From: Pseudomonas frederiksbergensis
GTDB lineage: Bacteria; Pseudomonadota; Gammaproteobacteria; Pseudomonadales; Pseudomonadaceae
Length of the DNA: 64,000 nt
Reading direction: 5' to 3'
NCBI RefSeq assembly: GCF_900105495.1
Contig: NZ_FNTF01000002.1
Coordinates: 3,588,501 to 3,652,500, forward strand
Below are positions 1 through 9,703 of the stretch, piece by piece. Position numbers and translations under genes: made by a program. Each line of letters opens with the position of its first letter. Position 1 is the first letter of the stretch. The notes beneath the pieces are model-generated. The model was not told the DNA's origin and did no database searches. It worked only from the letters and a program-made list of their open reading frames with translations.

Positions 1-447
<447 letters not shown>

Positions 448-478
448 ATGAAGTTCACTTACCTCATCGGCAATGACA

Positions 479-1363
479 CTATGCCGTCGCTTCTACCATC
501 TGCTTTTTAGGTTGCTGCCAGGACTCGCTGGCGGTCTGGTCCATCGCTTCCTGGATCGCACGTTTGCGGGTCGCTTCGGCGCGGCGGCTGAAGTACCAAA
601 CCATAAAGGTCACCAGCGATACGGCGAGGAGAATCAGGCTGGCCACGGCATTGATCTCAGGTTTCACGCCCAGACGCACCGCCGAGAACACTTCCATCGG
701 CAGGGTCGTGGAGCCCGGGCCGGACACGAAGCTCGCCAGCACCAGGTCATCCAGCGACAGGGCAAACGACATCATGCCGCCGGCCGCCAGTGACGGCGCG
801 ATCATCGGAATGGTGATCAGGAAAAACACCTTGAACGGCTTCGCCCCGAGGTCCATGGCCGCTTCTTCGATGGACAGGTCCAGCTCACGCAAACGCGCCG
901 AAACCACCACCGCCACATACGCTGCGCAGAACGTCGTGTGAGCGATCCAGATGGTGACGATGCCACGCTCCATCGGCCAGCCAATCATCTGCGCCATCGC
1001 CACGAACAGCAGCAACAGCGACAGACCGGTGATCACTTCCGGCATCACCAGCGGCGCCGTCACCAAACCACCGAACAACGTGCGGCCCTTGAAGCGCGTG
1101 ACGCGCGTCAGCACAAACGCTGCCAACGTCCCCAGCGCTACCGCGGCAATCGCGGTGTAGCAGGCGATTTCCAGCGAGCGCACCACAGAACCCATCAGTT
1201 GCGAGTTATCGAGCAGACCGGCGTACCACTTGAACGACCAGCCGCCCCACACGGTTACCAATTTCGAGGCGTTGAACGAGTAGATCACCAGAATCAACAT
1301 CGGCAGGTAGATAAACGACAGGCCGAAAATCAGCATGAACTTTGAAAATCCGAAGCGTTTCAT
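479..1363 (-). CDS. potI: polyamine ABC transporter permease (PotI/PotC type)
   Basis: This 294-residue inner-membrane protein has about six hydrophobic segments and the BPD_transp_1 coupling region (EEAAMDLGAKPFKVFFLITIP, the EAA loop) that docks onto the ATPase. With PotH it forms the channel of the polyamine importer. Its start overlaps the potH stop by 4 bp (ATGA), which indicates translational coupling. Length and order fit PotI of the PotFGHI system. A 230-bp gap containing a REP repeat separates it from the binding-protein gene downstream. Confidence 0.9.
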   Translation of the reverse strand: MKRFGFSKFMLIFGLSFIYLPMLILVIYSFNASKLVTVWGGWSFKWYAGLLDNSQLMGSVVRSLEIACYTAIAAVALGTLAAFVLTRVTRFKGRTLFGGLVTAPLVMPEVITGLSLLLLFVAMAQMIGWPMERGIVTIWIAHTTFCAAYVAVVVSARLRELDLSIEEAAMDLGAKPFKVFFLITIPMIAPSLAAGGMMSFALSLDDLVLASFVSGPGSTTLPMEVFSAVRLGVKPEINAVASLILLAVSLVTFMVWYFSRRAEATRKRAIQEAMDQTASESWQQPKKQMVEATA

Positions 1364-2274
1364 CCCCGTGCCTCCATCTCTTTGGCCTGGCTGCGGTTGA
1401 ACAGCAGAATCGGCACAATCAGGATCAACAGCATCACCACCGCCAGGGCAGATGCCACCGGCCAGTCGCGGTTATTGAAGAACTCTTGCCACAGCACGCG
1501 ACCGATCATCAGCGTCTCCGGGCCACCCAGCAGTTCAGGAATCACGAACTCACCGACCACCGGAATGAACACCAGCATGCAGCCGGCAATGATCCCGTTC
1601 TTGGCCAACGGCACAGTGATTTTCCAGAAGCTGTTGAAGTTGCTCGAACCCAGGTCCGAAGCGGCTTCCAGAAGGCTGCCGTCGTGCTTGACCAGGTTGG
1701 CGTACAGCGGCAACACCATGAACGGCAAGTAGGCGTAAACCACGCCGATGTACACGGCCGTGTTGGTGTTGAGGATCTCGATCGGGTGATCGGTCAGCCC
1801 GGTCCACATCAGGAAACCGTTGAGCAATCCGTTGTTGCTGAGGATGCCCATCCACGCATAGACGCGGATCAGGATCGCAGTCCAGGTCGGCATCATGATC
1901 AACAGCAGCAGAACGTTTTGCGTTTCCTTGTTCGCTTTGGTGATCGCATAGGCCATCGGGAAACCGATCACCAGGCACATCAACGTGCTTAAAAACGCCA
2001 CCTTCAACGAGCCGAAATACGCCGAGATGTACAGCTCATCCTGAGTCAGCAACGTGTAGTTGCCGAGGTTCAGCAGCAGCTGGAACTTCTGCTCGGCGAA
2101 GGTGTAGATCTCCGAGTAAGGCGGAATGGCCAGGGCCGCTTCCGAGAAGCTGATCTTCATCACCAGGAAGAACGGCAGCATGAAGAACAGGAACAGCCAC
2201 AGGAAAGGAATCCCGATGACGAGCTTTCGACCACTCGGCATCAGCCGCATAAACCGCTGATTGAGTGTTTTCAT
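1360..2274 (-). CDS. potH: polyamine ABC transporter permease (PotH/PotB type)
   Basis: The chosen start (MKTLNQRFMRLMPSGRK) gives 304 residues and overlaps the ATPase stop by 4 bp; a longer in-frame start at 2310 would lie deep inside the upstream gene. The protein begins with a strong membrane segment (LVIGIPFLWLFLFFMLPFF), has six predicted membrane spans, and carries the EAA loop (LEAASDLGSSNFNSFWKITVP). It pairs with PotI in the importer. Overlapping start and stop codons on both sides show an operon transcribed from the ATPase gene. Confidence 0.9.
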   Translation of the reverse strand: MKTLNQRFMRLMPSGRKLVIGIPFLWLFLFFMLPFFLVMKISFSEAALAIPPYSEIYTFAEQKFQLLLNLGNYTLLTQDELYISAYFGSLKVAFLSTLMCLVIGFPMAYAITKANKETQNVLLLLIMMPTWTAILIRVYAWMGILSNNGLLNGFLMWTGLTDHPIEILNTNTAVYIGVVYAYLPFMVLPLYANLVKHDGSLLEAASDLGSSNFNSFWKITVPLAKNGIIAGCMLVFIPVVGEFVIPELLGGPETLMIGRVLWQEFFNNRDWPVASALAVVMLLILIVPILLFNRSQAKEMEARG

Positions 2275-3413
2275 GAGCGCAGTACCACGCCGCTGTCGTC
2301 TTCCCACCACACGTAGACCTTGTCGTCCCAGGTCGGACGGGCGCCACGGCGTTCGGCGTTGGCCATGAACGACTGCACGATCTTGCCGCCAGGCAATTCC
2401 ACGTAAAACACCGAGTGGCCGCCGAGGTAGGCGATGTCATGCACCTTGCCGCTGGACCAGTTGTAGCGGGTATCCGGCTGGGTGGTGCTGACCAGCAGTT
2501 TTTCCGGGCGGATGGCGTAGGTGATCGACTTGTCCTGCACCGAGGTGCTGACGCCGTGACCGACGTAAATCTTCTGCTCCAGGTCCGGGCTGTGAATGAT
2601 CGCGTGACCTTCAAGGTCTTCCACAACGGTGCCGTCGAAGGCGTTCACGTTGCCGATGAATTCGCAGACCATGCGGCTGACCGGCGCCTCATAAATGTCT
2701 ACCGGGCTGCCGATCTGTGCGATCCAGCCCAGGTGCATGATGGCGATGCGTTGGGCCATGGTCATGGCCTCTTCCTGATCGTGGGTCACCATCACGCAGG
2801 TCACGCCGACGCGCTCGATGATCTCGACCAACTCCAGTTGCATCTGCGAGCGCAGCTTCTTGTCCAGCGCGCCCATCGGTTCGTCGAGCAGCAACAGCTT
2901 CGGACGCTTGGCCAGGGAGCGAGCCAAGGCCACGCGCTGACGCTGGCCGCCGGACAATTGATGGGGTTTGCGCTTGGCATATTGGGTCATGTGCACCAGT
3001 CGCAGCATCTCTTCAACGCGGGCGTCGATTTCGCTGGTGGACAGACGATCCTGCTTGAGCCCGAACGCAATGTTCTGCGCCACCGTCATGTGTGGGAACA
3101 GCGCATAGGACTGGAACATCATGTTGATCGGCCGTTCGTACGGCGGCATGTCGGTGATGTCGACACCGTCGAGCAGAATCCGCCCTTCGGTCGGGCGCTC
3201 GAAGCCTGCGAGCATGCGCAGCAGGGTCGATTTGCCCGAACCGGAACCGCCGAGCAGGGCGAAGATTTCCCCTTGATGGATCTCAAGCGAGACATCGTCC
3301 ACCGCGGTGGTTTCGTCGAATTTCTTGGTGACGCGGTCGACTTTCACCAGCACCTTTTTCGGTGACTGGTGACCTTCAAGAGCCTTCCTGTAGATGCTGG
3401 AGGCGTTTGCCAT
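2271..3413 (-). CDS. potG: polyamine ABC transporter ATP-binding protein
   Basis: The 380-residue ATPase energises polyamine uptake. Visible motifs: Walker A GGSGSGKST at residues 55-63, Q-loop FQSYALFPHM near 100-109, ABC signature LSGGQRQR at 153-160 and Walker B LLLLDEP at 173-179. The C-terminal third is a TOBE-like regulatory domain, as in PotA/PotG. The start at MANASSIYRK was chosen because residues further upstream (from 3476) look non-coding and no family member has them. First gene of the transporter operon. PotA and PotG cannot be separated by motif alone; context with PotF-like, PotH and PotI favours PotG. Confidence 0.9.
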   Translation of the reverse strand: MANASSIYRKALEGHQSPKKVLVKVDRVTKKFDETTAVDDVSLEIHQGEIFALLGGSGSGKSTLLRMLAGFERPTEGRILLDGVDITDMPPYERPINMMFQSYALFPHMTVAQNIAFGLKQDRLSTSEIDARVEEMLRLVHMTQYAKRKPHQLSGGQRQRVALARSLAKRPKLLLLDEPMGALDKKLRSQMQLELVEIIERVGVTCVMVTHDQEEAMTMAQRIAIMHLGWIAQIGSPVDIYEAPVSRMVCEFIGNVNAFDGTVVEDLEGHAIIHSPDLEQKIYVGHGVSTSVQDKSITYAIRPEKLLVSTTQPDTRYNWSSGKVHDIAYLGGHSVFYVELPGGKIVQSFMANAERRGARPTWDDKVYVWWEDDSGVVLRS

Positions 3414-3513
3414 GTGAAACTCCCAACAGGTTTCAGTCGTCGGGCCAACGCGGCCTGACTTAATAGTTGATTGCAAGCCCGAGCTGTACGGTGTCAGTCA
3501 ATTCAACTGCGGA

Positions 3514-3610
3514 CCCTGTGGGAGTCGGGCTTGCCCGCGATGGCGGTGTGTCAGTCGACATCATCGTTACCTGACACACCGCTTTCGCGGGCAAGCCCGC
3601 TCCCACAGGG
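3514..3610. repeat. REP-type inverted repeat
   Basis: Arms CCCTGTGGGAGTCGGGCTTG and CAAGCCCGCTCCCACAGGG flank a GTGTGTCAG..CTGACACACCGC inner stem, in the gap between the transporter operon and puuD. The same class recurs at 6262, 9271, 19080 and 53529. Confidence 0.85.
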
Positions 3611-3782
3611 ATTTGCGCTTACTTCACTGGCATCGCCCATGCTCGGGCTTATTCGGCGCCGCCGTCCTGGCTGCCTGGTGGTACTTGTTGTTATCGCGTT
3701 TGTCGTTGTCGTGAGGGACCGGCGCGCAAAGGCACGCCCGCCTGACTCTCGGGGGCAGTAATTGATTTAGTTGTGTTTGAAG

Positions 3783-4544
3783 TCAGCGCTTGTTACGTAG
3801 CGCCGCCCGTCGCCGGCATGCATCACCGAACGCCTGGAAAATACTCAAGTAGGGCGGATTCGAAAGCACCTGCCATTCCGGGTGCCATTGCACGCCAACG
3901 GCAAAAGTCGGGCTGTGTTCAACCGAAATCGCTTCGATCAAACCGTCCGGCGCAATCGCTTCGGCGCGCAGGCCGGGCGCCAGTCGGTCGATGCCTTGGC
4001 TATGAATCGAATTGACCTGGAACACCTGCGGCAAATCCAGCGCCTGGAACACACCGCCCGGTTGCACGTTGACTGCATGCGCCGGTGCGTATTGCACCGC
4101 CAGGTCCGGATGATTCGCTTCCCGGTGATCCAGCATGCCCGGGAGTTCGTGGACCTTCTGATGCAGGCTGCCGCCGAACGCCACGTTCATTTCCTGAAAG
4201 CCCCGGCAGATGCCGAGCACTGGAACGCCTGCCGCAATGGCCGCACGCAATAAAGGAAGGGTGGTGGCGTCCCGTTGCGGATCGTGATCCGTGCCGGGAG
4301 CGCTGTCGGGGCCTTGATAGTGGAAGGGTTCCACATTCGAGGGTGAGCCGGTCAGCAGCAGACCGTCGAGCTGCGCGAGCAGGTCATCGATTTCGGTCAG
4401 GTCGCCTAAGGAAGGAATGATGACTGGCAGCCCCAAAGCCGCGACGCTGACAGCACGCAAGTACTTGTCGCCGCTGACGTGGTAAGGGTGCAGGCCAATC
4501 TGTTTGACGCAGGCTGTAACGCCGATCAATGGCTTGAGTGCCAT
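3783..4544 (-). CDS. puuD: gamma-glutamyl-GABA hydrolase (class I glutamine amidotransferase-like)
   Basis: Expected reaction: hydrolysis of 4-(gamma-glutamylamino)butanoate to GABA and glutamate, the last step of the Puu putrescine pathway (PauD in P. aeruginosa). The 253-residue protein has the peptidase C26 nucleophile in GICRGFQEMN (Cys113) and His221/Glu223 in VQWHPEW. The ATG at 4544 was preferred over the GTG at 4553 because GAGGTG then sits 6 bases upstream as the ribosome binding site. It is divergent from puuA with a 280-bp shared promoter region. Confidence 0.88.
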   Translation of the reverse strand: MALKPLIGVTACVKQIGLHPYHVSGDKYLRAVSVAALGLPVIIPSLGDLTEIDDLLAQLDGLLLTGSPSNVEPFHYQGPDSAPGTDHDPQRDATTLPLLRAAIAAGVPVLGICRGFQEMNVAFGGSLHQKVHELPGMLDHREANHPDLAVQYAPAHAVNVQPGGVFQALDLPQVFQVNSIHSQGIDRLAPGLRAEAIAPDGLIEAISVEHSPTFAVGVQWHPEWQVLSNPPYLSIFQAFGDACRRRAALRNKR

Positions 4545-4784
4545 TTTTATCACCTCGAAGTTTCACACTTGAACGAGCTTTTCCGGAGCTTAGCCTTGTT
4601 GATTTTAATTAACAACTCTCATGTAAAAAATTCTAAACGCCGCACGTCCGATCTTCAGGATTTACACGGTGCGCAAGACTGATTAGGCACTCTCGTGCCC
4701 AAGAAAGGCCCGAAAATAAAGGTTGAGAGGCTGAGTGTTCGCTATTGACTTCACTTTGCCGTTCGGGTTGACTGGGCTCGCAAC

Positions 4785-4799
4785 AAGGTAGTGAACATA
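4785..4799. promoter_or_regulatory. candidate PuuR operator upstream of puuA
   Basis: AAGGTAGTGAACATA ends 25 bp before the puuA ATG and differs by one base from the motif at 293-307 before the polyamine-binding-protein gene. At this distance a bound repressor would block RNA polymerase. The 280-bp divergent region also serves puuD. Operator role is inferred. Confidence 0.5.
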
Positions 4800-4824
4800 A
4801 TAATTAACAGCTAATAGGTGCATC

Positions 4825-6201
4825 ATGTCGGTCCCTCTGCGTACCGTTCAACTCAACGAAGCAAACGCATTCCTTAAGAAATATCCTGAGGTTTTGTACG
4901 TCGACCTTCTGATTGCGGATATGAACGGTGTGGTGCGCGGCAAGCGCATCGAGCGCACCAGTCTTCATAAGGTTTACGAAAAAGGCATCAACCTCCCGGC
5001 CTCTCTGTTTGCTCTGGACATCAACGGTTCTACGGTGGAAAGCACCGGCCTGGGTCTGGACATCGGCGACTCAGACCGAATCTGCTTCCCCATCCCCGAT
5101 ACCCTCAGCATCGAGCCCTGGCAGAAGCGCCCAACCGCGCAACTGTTAATGACCATGCACGAACTCGAAGGCCAGCCGTTCTTCGCTGACCCGCGCGAAG
5201 TGCTGCGTCAGGTCGTGAGCAAGTTCGATGCAATGGGCCTGACCATTTGCGCCGCGTTCGAACTCGAGTTCTACCTGATCGACCAGGATAACGTGAACGG
5301 TCGTCCGCAATCGCCACGCTCGCCGGTCTCCGGCAAACGTCCGATGTCGACTCAGGTGTATTTGATCGACGACCTCGACGAATACGTCGATTGCCTGCAA
5401 GACATCCTTGAAGGCGCGAAAGAGCAGGGCATCCCTGCCGACGCCATCGTCAAGGAAAGCGCCCCGGCGCAATTCGAAGTGAACCTGCACCACGTCAACG
5501 ACCCGATCAAGGCCTGCGACTACGCGGTGTTGCTCAAGCGTCTGGTGAAGAACATCGCCTACGACCACGAGATGGACACCACCTTCATGGCCAAGCCGTA
5601 TCCGGGCCAGGCGGGCAATGGTTTGCACGTGCACATTTCGATTCTCGACAAAGAAGGCAACAACATCTTTGCCAGCGAGGATCCCGAGCAGAACGCCGCG
5701 CTGCGACACGCGATCGGCGGTGTGCTCGAGACCCTGCCGGCGCAGATGGCGTTCCTGTGCCCGAACGTCAACTCGTACCGTCGTTTCGGCGCGCAGTTCT
5801 ACGTGCCGAACTCGCCGAGCTGGGGCATCGACAACCGCACCGTTGCGGTACGTGTGCCGACCGGTTCGCCGGACTCCGTGCGCATCGAACACCGCGTAGC
5901 GGGCGCTGATGCCAACCCGTACCTGCTGATGGCGTCGGTGCTGGCCGGTATCCACCACGGCCTGACCAACGAAATCGAACCGGGCGCACCGGTTGAAGGC
6001 AACAGCTACGAGCAGAACGAGCAGAGCCTGCCGAACAACCTGCGCGATGCATTGCGCGAGCTGGACGACAGCGAAGTCATGGCCCGTTACATCGACCCGA
6101 TGTACATCGACGTGTTCGTTGCGTGCAAGGAAAGCGAGCTGGCCGAGTTCGAAAACTCCATCTCGGACCTTGAGTACAACTGGTATTTGCACACCGTCTG
6201 A
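4825..6201 (+). CDS. puuA: gamma-glutamylpolyamine synthetase (glutamine synthetase family)
   Basis: The 458-residue protein belongs to the glutamine synthetase fold; it would join glutamate to putrescine or another polyamine with ATP, the entry step of the gamma-glutamylated route. Seen: the beta-grasp N-terminal part (YVDLLIADMNGVVRGKR), the catalytic metal site region AAFELEFYL, AGNGLHVHIS, and the C-terminal RVPTGSPDSVRIEHRVAGADANPY block. AGGTG lies 4 bases before ATG. puuC, puuB and puuR follow on the same strand and puuD is divergent, so polyamine rather than ammonia is the likely acceptor. Several paralogues (PauA1-7) exist in Pseudomonas; the exact amine is not readable here. Confidence 0.9.
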   Translation: MSVPLRTVQLNEANAFLKKYPEVLYVDLLIADMNGVVRGKRIERTSLHKVYEKGINLPASLFALDINGSTVESTGLGLDIGDSDRICFPIPDTLSIEPWQKRPTAQLLMTMHELEGQPFFADPREVLRQVVSKFDAMGLTICAAFELEFYLIDQDNVNGRPQSPRSPVSGKRPMSTQVYLIDDLDEYVDCLQDILEGAKEQGIPADAIVKESAPAQFEVNLHHVNDPIKACDYAVLLKRLVKNIAYDHEMDTTFMAKPYPGQAGNGLHVHISILDKEGNNIFASEDPEQNAALRHAIGGVLETLPAQMAFLCPNVNSYRRFGAQFYVPNSPSWGIDNRTVAVRVPTGSPDSVRIEHRVAGADANPYLLMASVLAGIHHGLTNEIEPGAPVEGNSYEQNEQSLPNNLRDALRELDDSEVMARYIDPMYIDVFVACKESELAEFENSISDLEYNWYLHTV

Positions 6202-6261
6202 TGGCTATTACCCGGCAGTTATGGGTCATGGGGTGCACACAAAACAAGTGTGCACCTCCCA

Positions 6262-6359
6262 TCCCTGTGGGAGCGGGCTTGCCCGCGATGACGGCAGCAC
6301 ATCCAACATTGATTTTGCCTGACACACCGCTATCGCGGGCAAGCCCGCTCCCACAGGGA
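6262..6359. repeat. REP-type inverted repeat between puuA and puuC
   Basis: CCCTGTGGGAGCGGGCTTGC and its complement end 98 bp apart, with an inner GATGACGG/ CTATCGCGGG stem. It fills the puuA-puuC gap and could uncouple expression of the two genes. Confidence 0.85.
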
Positions 6360-6424
6360 GTGGCGGTGTTCGCTGGTTGGCTTCAATCCGACAACTACTT
6401 ATTCCTCTGCGTCGAGTCACAACC

Positions 6425-7915
6425 ATGACAAACACTCGCAGCGACTGGGAACAACGCTTCCAGTCCCTAACACTCGAAGGCCGCGCATTCATCGACGGCC
6501 AATATTGCCCGGCACTCAGCGGCGACACCTTTGAATGCATGAGCCCGGTCGACGGCCGCTTCCTGGCCAACGTCGCCAGCACCGACGAAGCCGACGCCAA
6601 TGCGGCAGTCGCCGTCGCACGCCGCACCTTCGAATCCGGCATCTGGGCCAATCTCGCCCCGGCCGAACGCAAGCGCATCCTGATCCGCTTCGCCGACCTG
6701 ATCCTGGCCAACCAGGAAGAACTCGCCCTGCTCGAAACCCTCGACATGGGCAAGCCGATCAACGACTCGATGAACATCGACATCCCGGCGACCGCCAACG
6801 CGATCCGCTGGAGCGCCGAAGCCATCGACAAGATCTACGACGAAGTCGCCGCCACGCCGCACGACCAACTCGGCCTCATCACCCGCGAACCTGCGGGTGT
6901 GGTCGCCGCCATCGTGCCGTGGAACTTCCCGTTGATCATGGCCAGCTGGAAGTTCGCTCCAGCCCTCGCGGCGGGTAACTCGTTCATCCTCAAGCCTTCG
7001 GAAAAGTCGCCACTGACCGCGATTCGCATCGCCCAACTGGCGCTGGAAGCGGGCATCCCCAAAGGCGTATTCAACGTCCTGCCGGGCTACGGTCACACCG
7101 TCGGCAAGGCGCTGGCGTTGCACATGGACGTCGACGTGCTGGCCTTCACAGGCTCGACCGCAATTGCCAAGCAACTGCTGATCTATTCCGGCCAAAGCAA
7201 CATGAAACGCGTCTGGCTCGAAGCAGGGGGCAAGAGCCCGAACGTGGTGTTCGCCGACGCGCCGGATTTGCGCGCGGCAGCCCAAGCGGCGGCGGGTGCG
7301 ATTGCCTTCAACCAGGGCGAAGTCTGCACCGCCGGTTCGCGCTTGCTGGTGGAGCGCTCGATTCGCGAGCAGTTCATTCCGCTGCTGGTGGAAGCGCTGC
7401 AAGCCTGGAAACCGGGACACGCTCTCGATCCGGAAACCACCGTCGGCGCGGTCGTCGATCAGCGTCAACTGGACAACGTGCTGCGCTACATCCAGATCGG
7501 TAAAGACCAGGGCGCGCAACTGATCGCCGGCGGCAGCCGCACCCTCGAAGCCACCGGTGGCCTATACGTGGAACCGGCGATCTTCGACGGCGTGACCAAC
7601 GCCATGACCATCGCCCGGGAAGAAATCTTCGGCCCGGTGCTGTCGCTGATCACCTTCGACACCGAAGAAGAAGCGCTGGCCATCGCCAACGACAGCATCT
7701 TCGGCCTGGCCGCAGGCGTCTGGACCAGCAACCTGAGCAAGGCCCACACCTTCGCGCGCGGCTTGCGTGCTGGCAGTGTCTGGGTCAACCAGTACGACGG
7801 CGGCGACATGACCGCGCCGTTCGGCGGGTACAAGCAGTCGGGTAACGGTCGGGACAAATCGCTGCACGCGTTCGACAAATACACCGAACTCAAAGCGACC
7901 TGGATCAAGCTCTAA
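6425..7915 (+). CDS. puuC: gamma-glutamyl-gamma-aminobutyraldehyde dehydrogenase
   Basis: NAD(P)-dependent aldehyde dehydrogenase of 496 residues; in this context it should oxidise gamma-glutamyl-aminobutyraldehyde to the acid that PuuD cleaves. Catalytic Cys301 lies in GEVCTAGSR and the general base Glu266 in WLEAGGKSPN; the cofactor-binding PWNFPL and FTGS motifs are present. The start MTNTRSDWEQRF was preferred to an upstream in-frame ATG at 6377 that falls just after the REP element. The C-terminal block GGYKQSGNGRDKSLHAFDKYTELK is typical of PuuC/KauB. Separated from puuB by 55 bp, so probably co-transcribed with it. Confidence 0.9.
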   Translation: MTNTRSDWEQRFQSLTLEGRAFIDGQYCPALSGDTFECMSPVDGRFLANVASTDEADANAAVAVARRTFESGIWANLAPAERKRILIRFADLILANQEELALLETLDMGKPINDSMNIDIPATANAIRWSAEAIDKIYDEVAATPHDQLGLITREPAGVVAAIVPWNFPLIMASWKFAPALAAGNSFILKPSEKSPLTAIRIAQLALEAGIPKGVFNVLPGYGHTVGKALALHMDVDVLAFTGSTAIAKQLLIYSGQSNMKRVWLEAGGKSPNVVFADAPDLRAAAQAAAGAIAFNQGEVCTAGSRLLVERSIREQFIPLLVEALQAWKPGHALDPETTVGAVVDQRQLDNVLRYIQIGKDQGAQLIAGGSRTLEATGGLYVEPAIFDGVTNAMTIAREEIFGPVLSLITFDTEEEALAIANDSIFGLAAGVWTSNLSKAHTFARGLRAGSVWVNQYDGGDMTAPFGGYKQSGNGRDKSLHAFDKYTELKATWIKL

Positions 7916-7970
7916 CACCTATAAAAAAGCGACGGTCGCCGGCAGGTGCCAGCGGCCATCGGAGAAACCT

Positions 7971-9257
7971 ATGAAACAAACAACACATGTAAACAGCTAC
8001 TACGCCGCCACCCGCAACTTCACCGGCGACTTCCCGGTGCTTGAAGAGTTGGTGGAATGCGACGTCTGCGTGATCGGCGCCGGCTACACCGGTTTGTCCT
8101 CGGCGCTGTTCCTCGCCGAAGCGGGCTACAGCGTGACCGTGCTCGAAGCCGCCAAAGTCGGTTTCGGCGCCAGCGGTCGCAACGGCGGCCAATTGGTCAA
8201 CTCCTACAGCCGCGACGTCGATGTCATCGAAGAACGCTACGGCGACAAAACCGCCGAAGTCCTCGGCAGCATGATTTTCGAAGGCGCCGACATCATCCGT
8301 CAGCGCATCCAGCACTACGACATCCAGTGCGACTACCGCCCGGGCGGCATCTTCGCCGCGCTGAACAAAAAGCAGCTCAAAGGCCTGGCCGAGCAGAAAA
8401 GCAGCTGGGAACGCTACGGCAACAAAAACCTGACAATGCTCGACGCGGCGGACATCAAGCGCGAAGTCGGTTGCGACAACTACGTCGGCGGCCTGCTCGA
8501 CATGCAGGGCGGCCACATCCACCCGCTGAACCTGGCCCTCGGCGAAGCCTCGGCCATCATCGGCCTGGGCGGCAAAATCTACGAACAATCGGCCGCAGTG
8601 GAAATCACCTACGGCGAACCGATCACCGTGCGCACCGCCAAAGGCGTGGTTCGCGCCAAGTACCTGCTGATTGCCGGCAACGCCTACCTGCCGCAAGACC
8701 TCGATAACCGCGTCACGCGCAAAAGCATGCCGTGCGGCTCGCAAATCGTCGTCACCGAACCGTTGTCCGAGAAGGTTGCCCGCAGCCTGATCAAAAACAA
8801 CTACTGCGTCGAAGACTGCAACTACCTGCTCGACTACTACCGCCTCACCGCCGACAACCGCTTGCTGTACGGCGGCGGCGTGGTCTACGGCGCCCGCGAA
8901 CCGGACGACATCGAACAACTGATCAAGCCGAAAATCCTCAAGACCTTCCCGCAACTGAAGGACGTGAAGATCGACTACCGCTGGACCGGCAACTTCCTGC
9001 TGACCATGTCGCGCATGCCGCAATTCGGCCGCATCGAGAAAAACGCCTACTACATGCAAGGCTACAGCGGCCACGGCGTCACCTGCTCGCACCTGGCCGG
9101 CAAACTGATCTCGGAAATGATCCGCGGCGACGCCGAACGCTTCGATGCCTTCGCTTCGCTCCCGCACATGCCCATGATCGGCGGCCGCACCTTCCAGGCC
9201 CCACTCACCGCCATGGGTGCCGCGTACTACGCGCTGCGGGACCGTTTCGGCATCTAG
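7971..9257 (+). CDS. puuB: gamma-glutamylputrescine oxidase (FAD-dependent, DAO family)
   Basis: The 428-residue flavoenzyme carries the Rossmann FAD motif GAGYTG at residues 36-41 and the DAO-family tail (MQGYSGHGVTCSHLAGKLI). Expected role is oxidative deamination of gamma-glutamylputrescine to the aldehyde used by PuuC, releasing ammonia and hydrogen peroxide. GGAGA precedes the ATG. PauB paralogues are several in Pseudomonas; the assignment rests on position between puuC and puuR. Confidence 0.9.
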   Translation: MKQTTHVNSYYAATRNFTGDFPVLEELVECDVCVIGAGYTGLSSALFLAEAGYSVTVLEAAKVGFGASGRNGGQLVNSYSRDVDVIEERYGDKTAEVLGSMIFEGADIIRQRIQHYDIQCDYRPGGIFAALNKKQLKGLAEQKSSWERYGNKNLTMLDAADIKREVGCDNYVGGLLDMQGGHIHPLNLALGEASAIIGLGGKIYEQSAAVEITYGEPITVRTAKGVVRAKYLLIAGNAYLPQDLDNRVTRKSMPCGSQIVVTEPLSEKVARSLIKNNYCVEDCNYLLDYYRLTADNRLLYGGGVVYGAREPDDIEQLIKPKILKTFPQLKDVKIDYRWTGNFLLTMSRMPQFGRIEKNAYYMQGYSGHGVTCSHLAGKLISEMIRGDAERFDAFASLPHMPMIGGRTFQAPLTAMGAAYYALRDRFGI

Positions 9258-9270
9258 TCGTCAACACAAT

Positions 9271-9455
9271 CCCTGTGGGAGCGGGCTTGCCCGCGAAGAC
9301 GGCTTAACATCCAACAATGATGTAGCTGACACACCGCCTTCGCGAGCAAGTCGAATCGTCGCACCGCCGCTCCCACAGAGATCCATGGCCTACACAAAAT
9401 CTGCGACCAACCAAATCCAAACTGTGGGAGTGAGCCTGCTCGCGATGAGGCCATA
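9271..9455. repeat. cluster of REP-type elements between puuB and puuR
   Basis: A full inverted pair (CCCTGTGGGAGCGGGCTTGC at 9271 and GCCGCTCCCACAGAG near 9366-9380) is followed by a lone, decayed arm ACTGTGGGAGTGAGCCTGC near 9421. The rest of the 446-bp gap up to puuR has no gene I can support. Confidence 0.75.
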
Positions 9456-9703
9456 CCAGTCACTATCAACCCCAACTGACACACAGCAACCACACCTACA
9501 CCTTTCACACCCAAATCCCCCCAACTTCAGGCTAAAACAACCTTTTCATCCACCCATTCATCGAACCTGCTGAGCAACACAACCAAACGTGATTTAATAC
9601 CCGCCTTTCAAATTTCCGGGACAGGGAAGCGGTGTTTTTCGCGGCCAAAAGTCGCCCGCCATCCACCCCCATAACCCTTAAGTATTCCTCGCATAAGGCT
9701 GTC

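Noticed and set aside
5146..6192. 348-codon open frame antisense to puuA
   Set aside because: Typical antisense frame in high-GC DNA with strong third-position bias; composition is not protein-like and puuA is clear.
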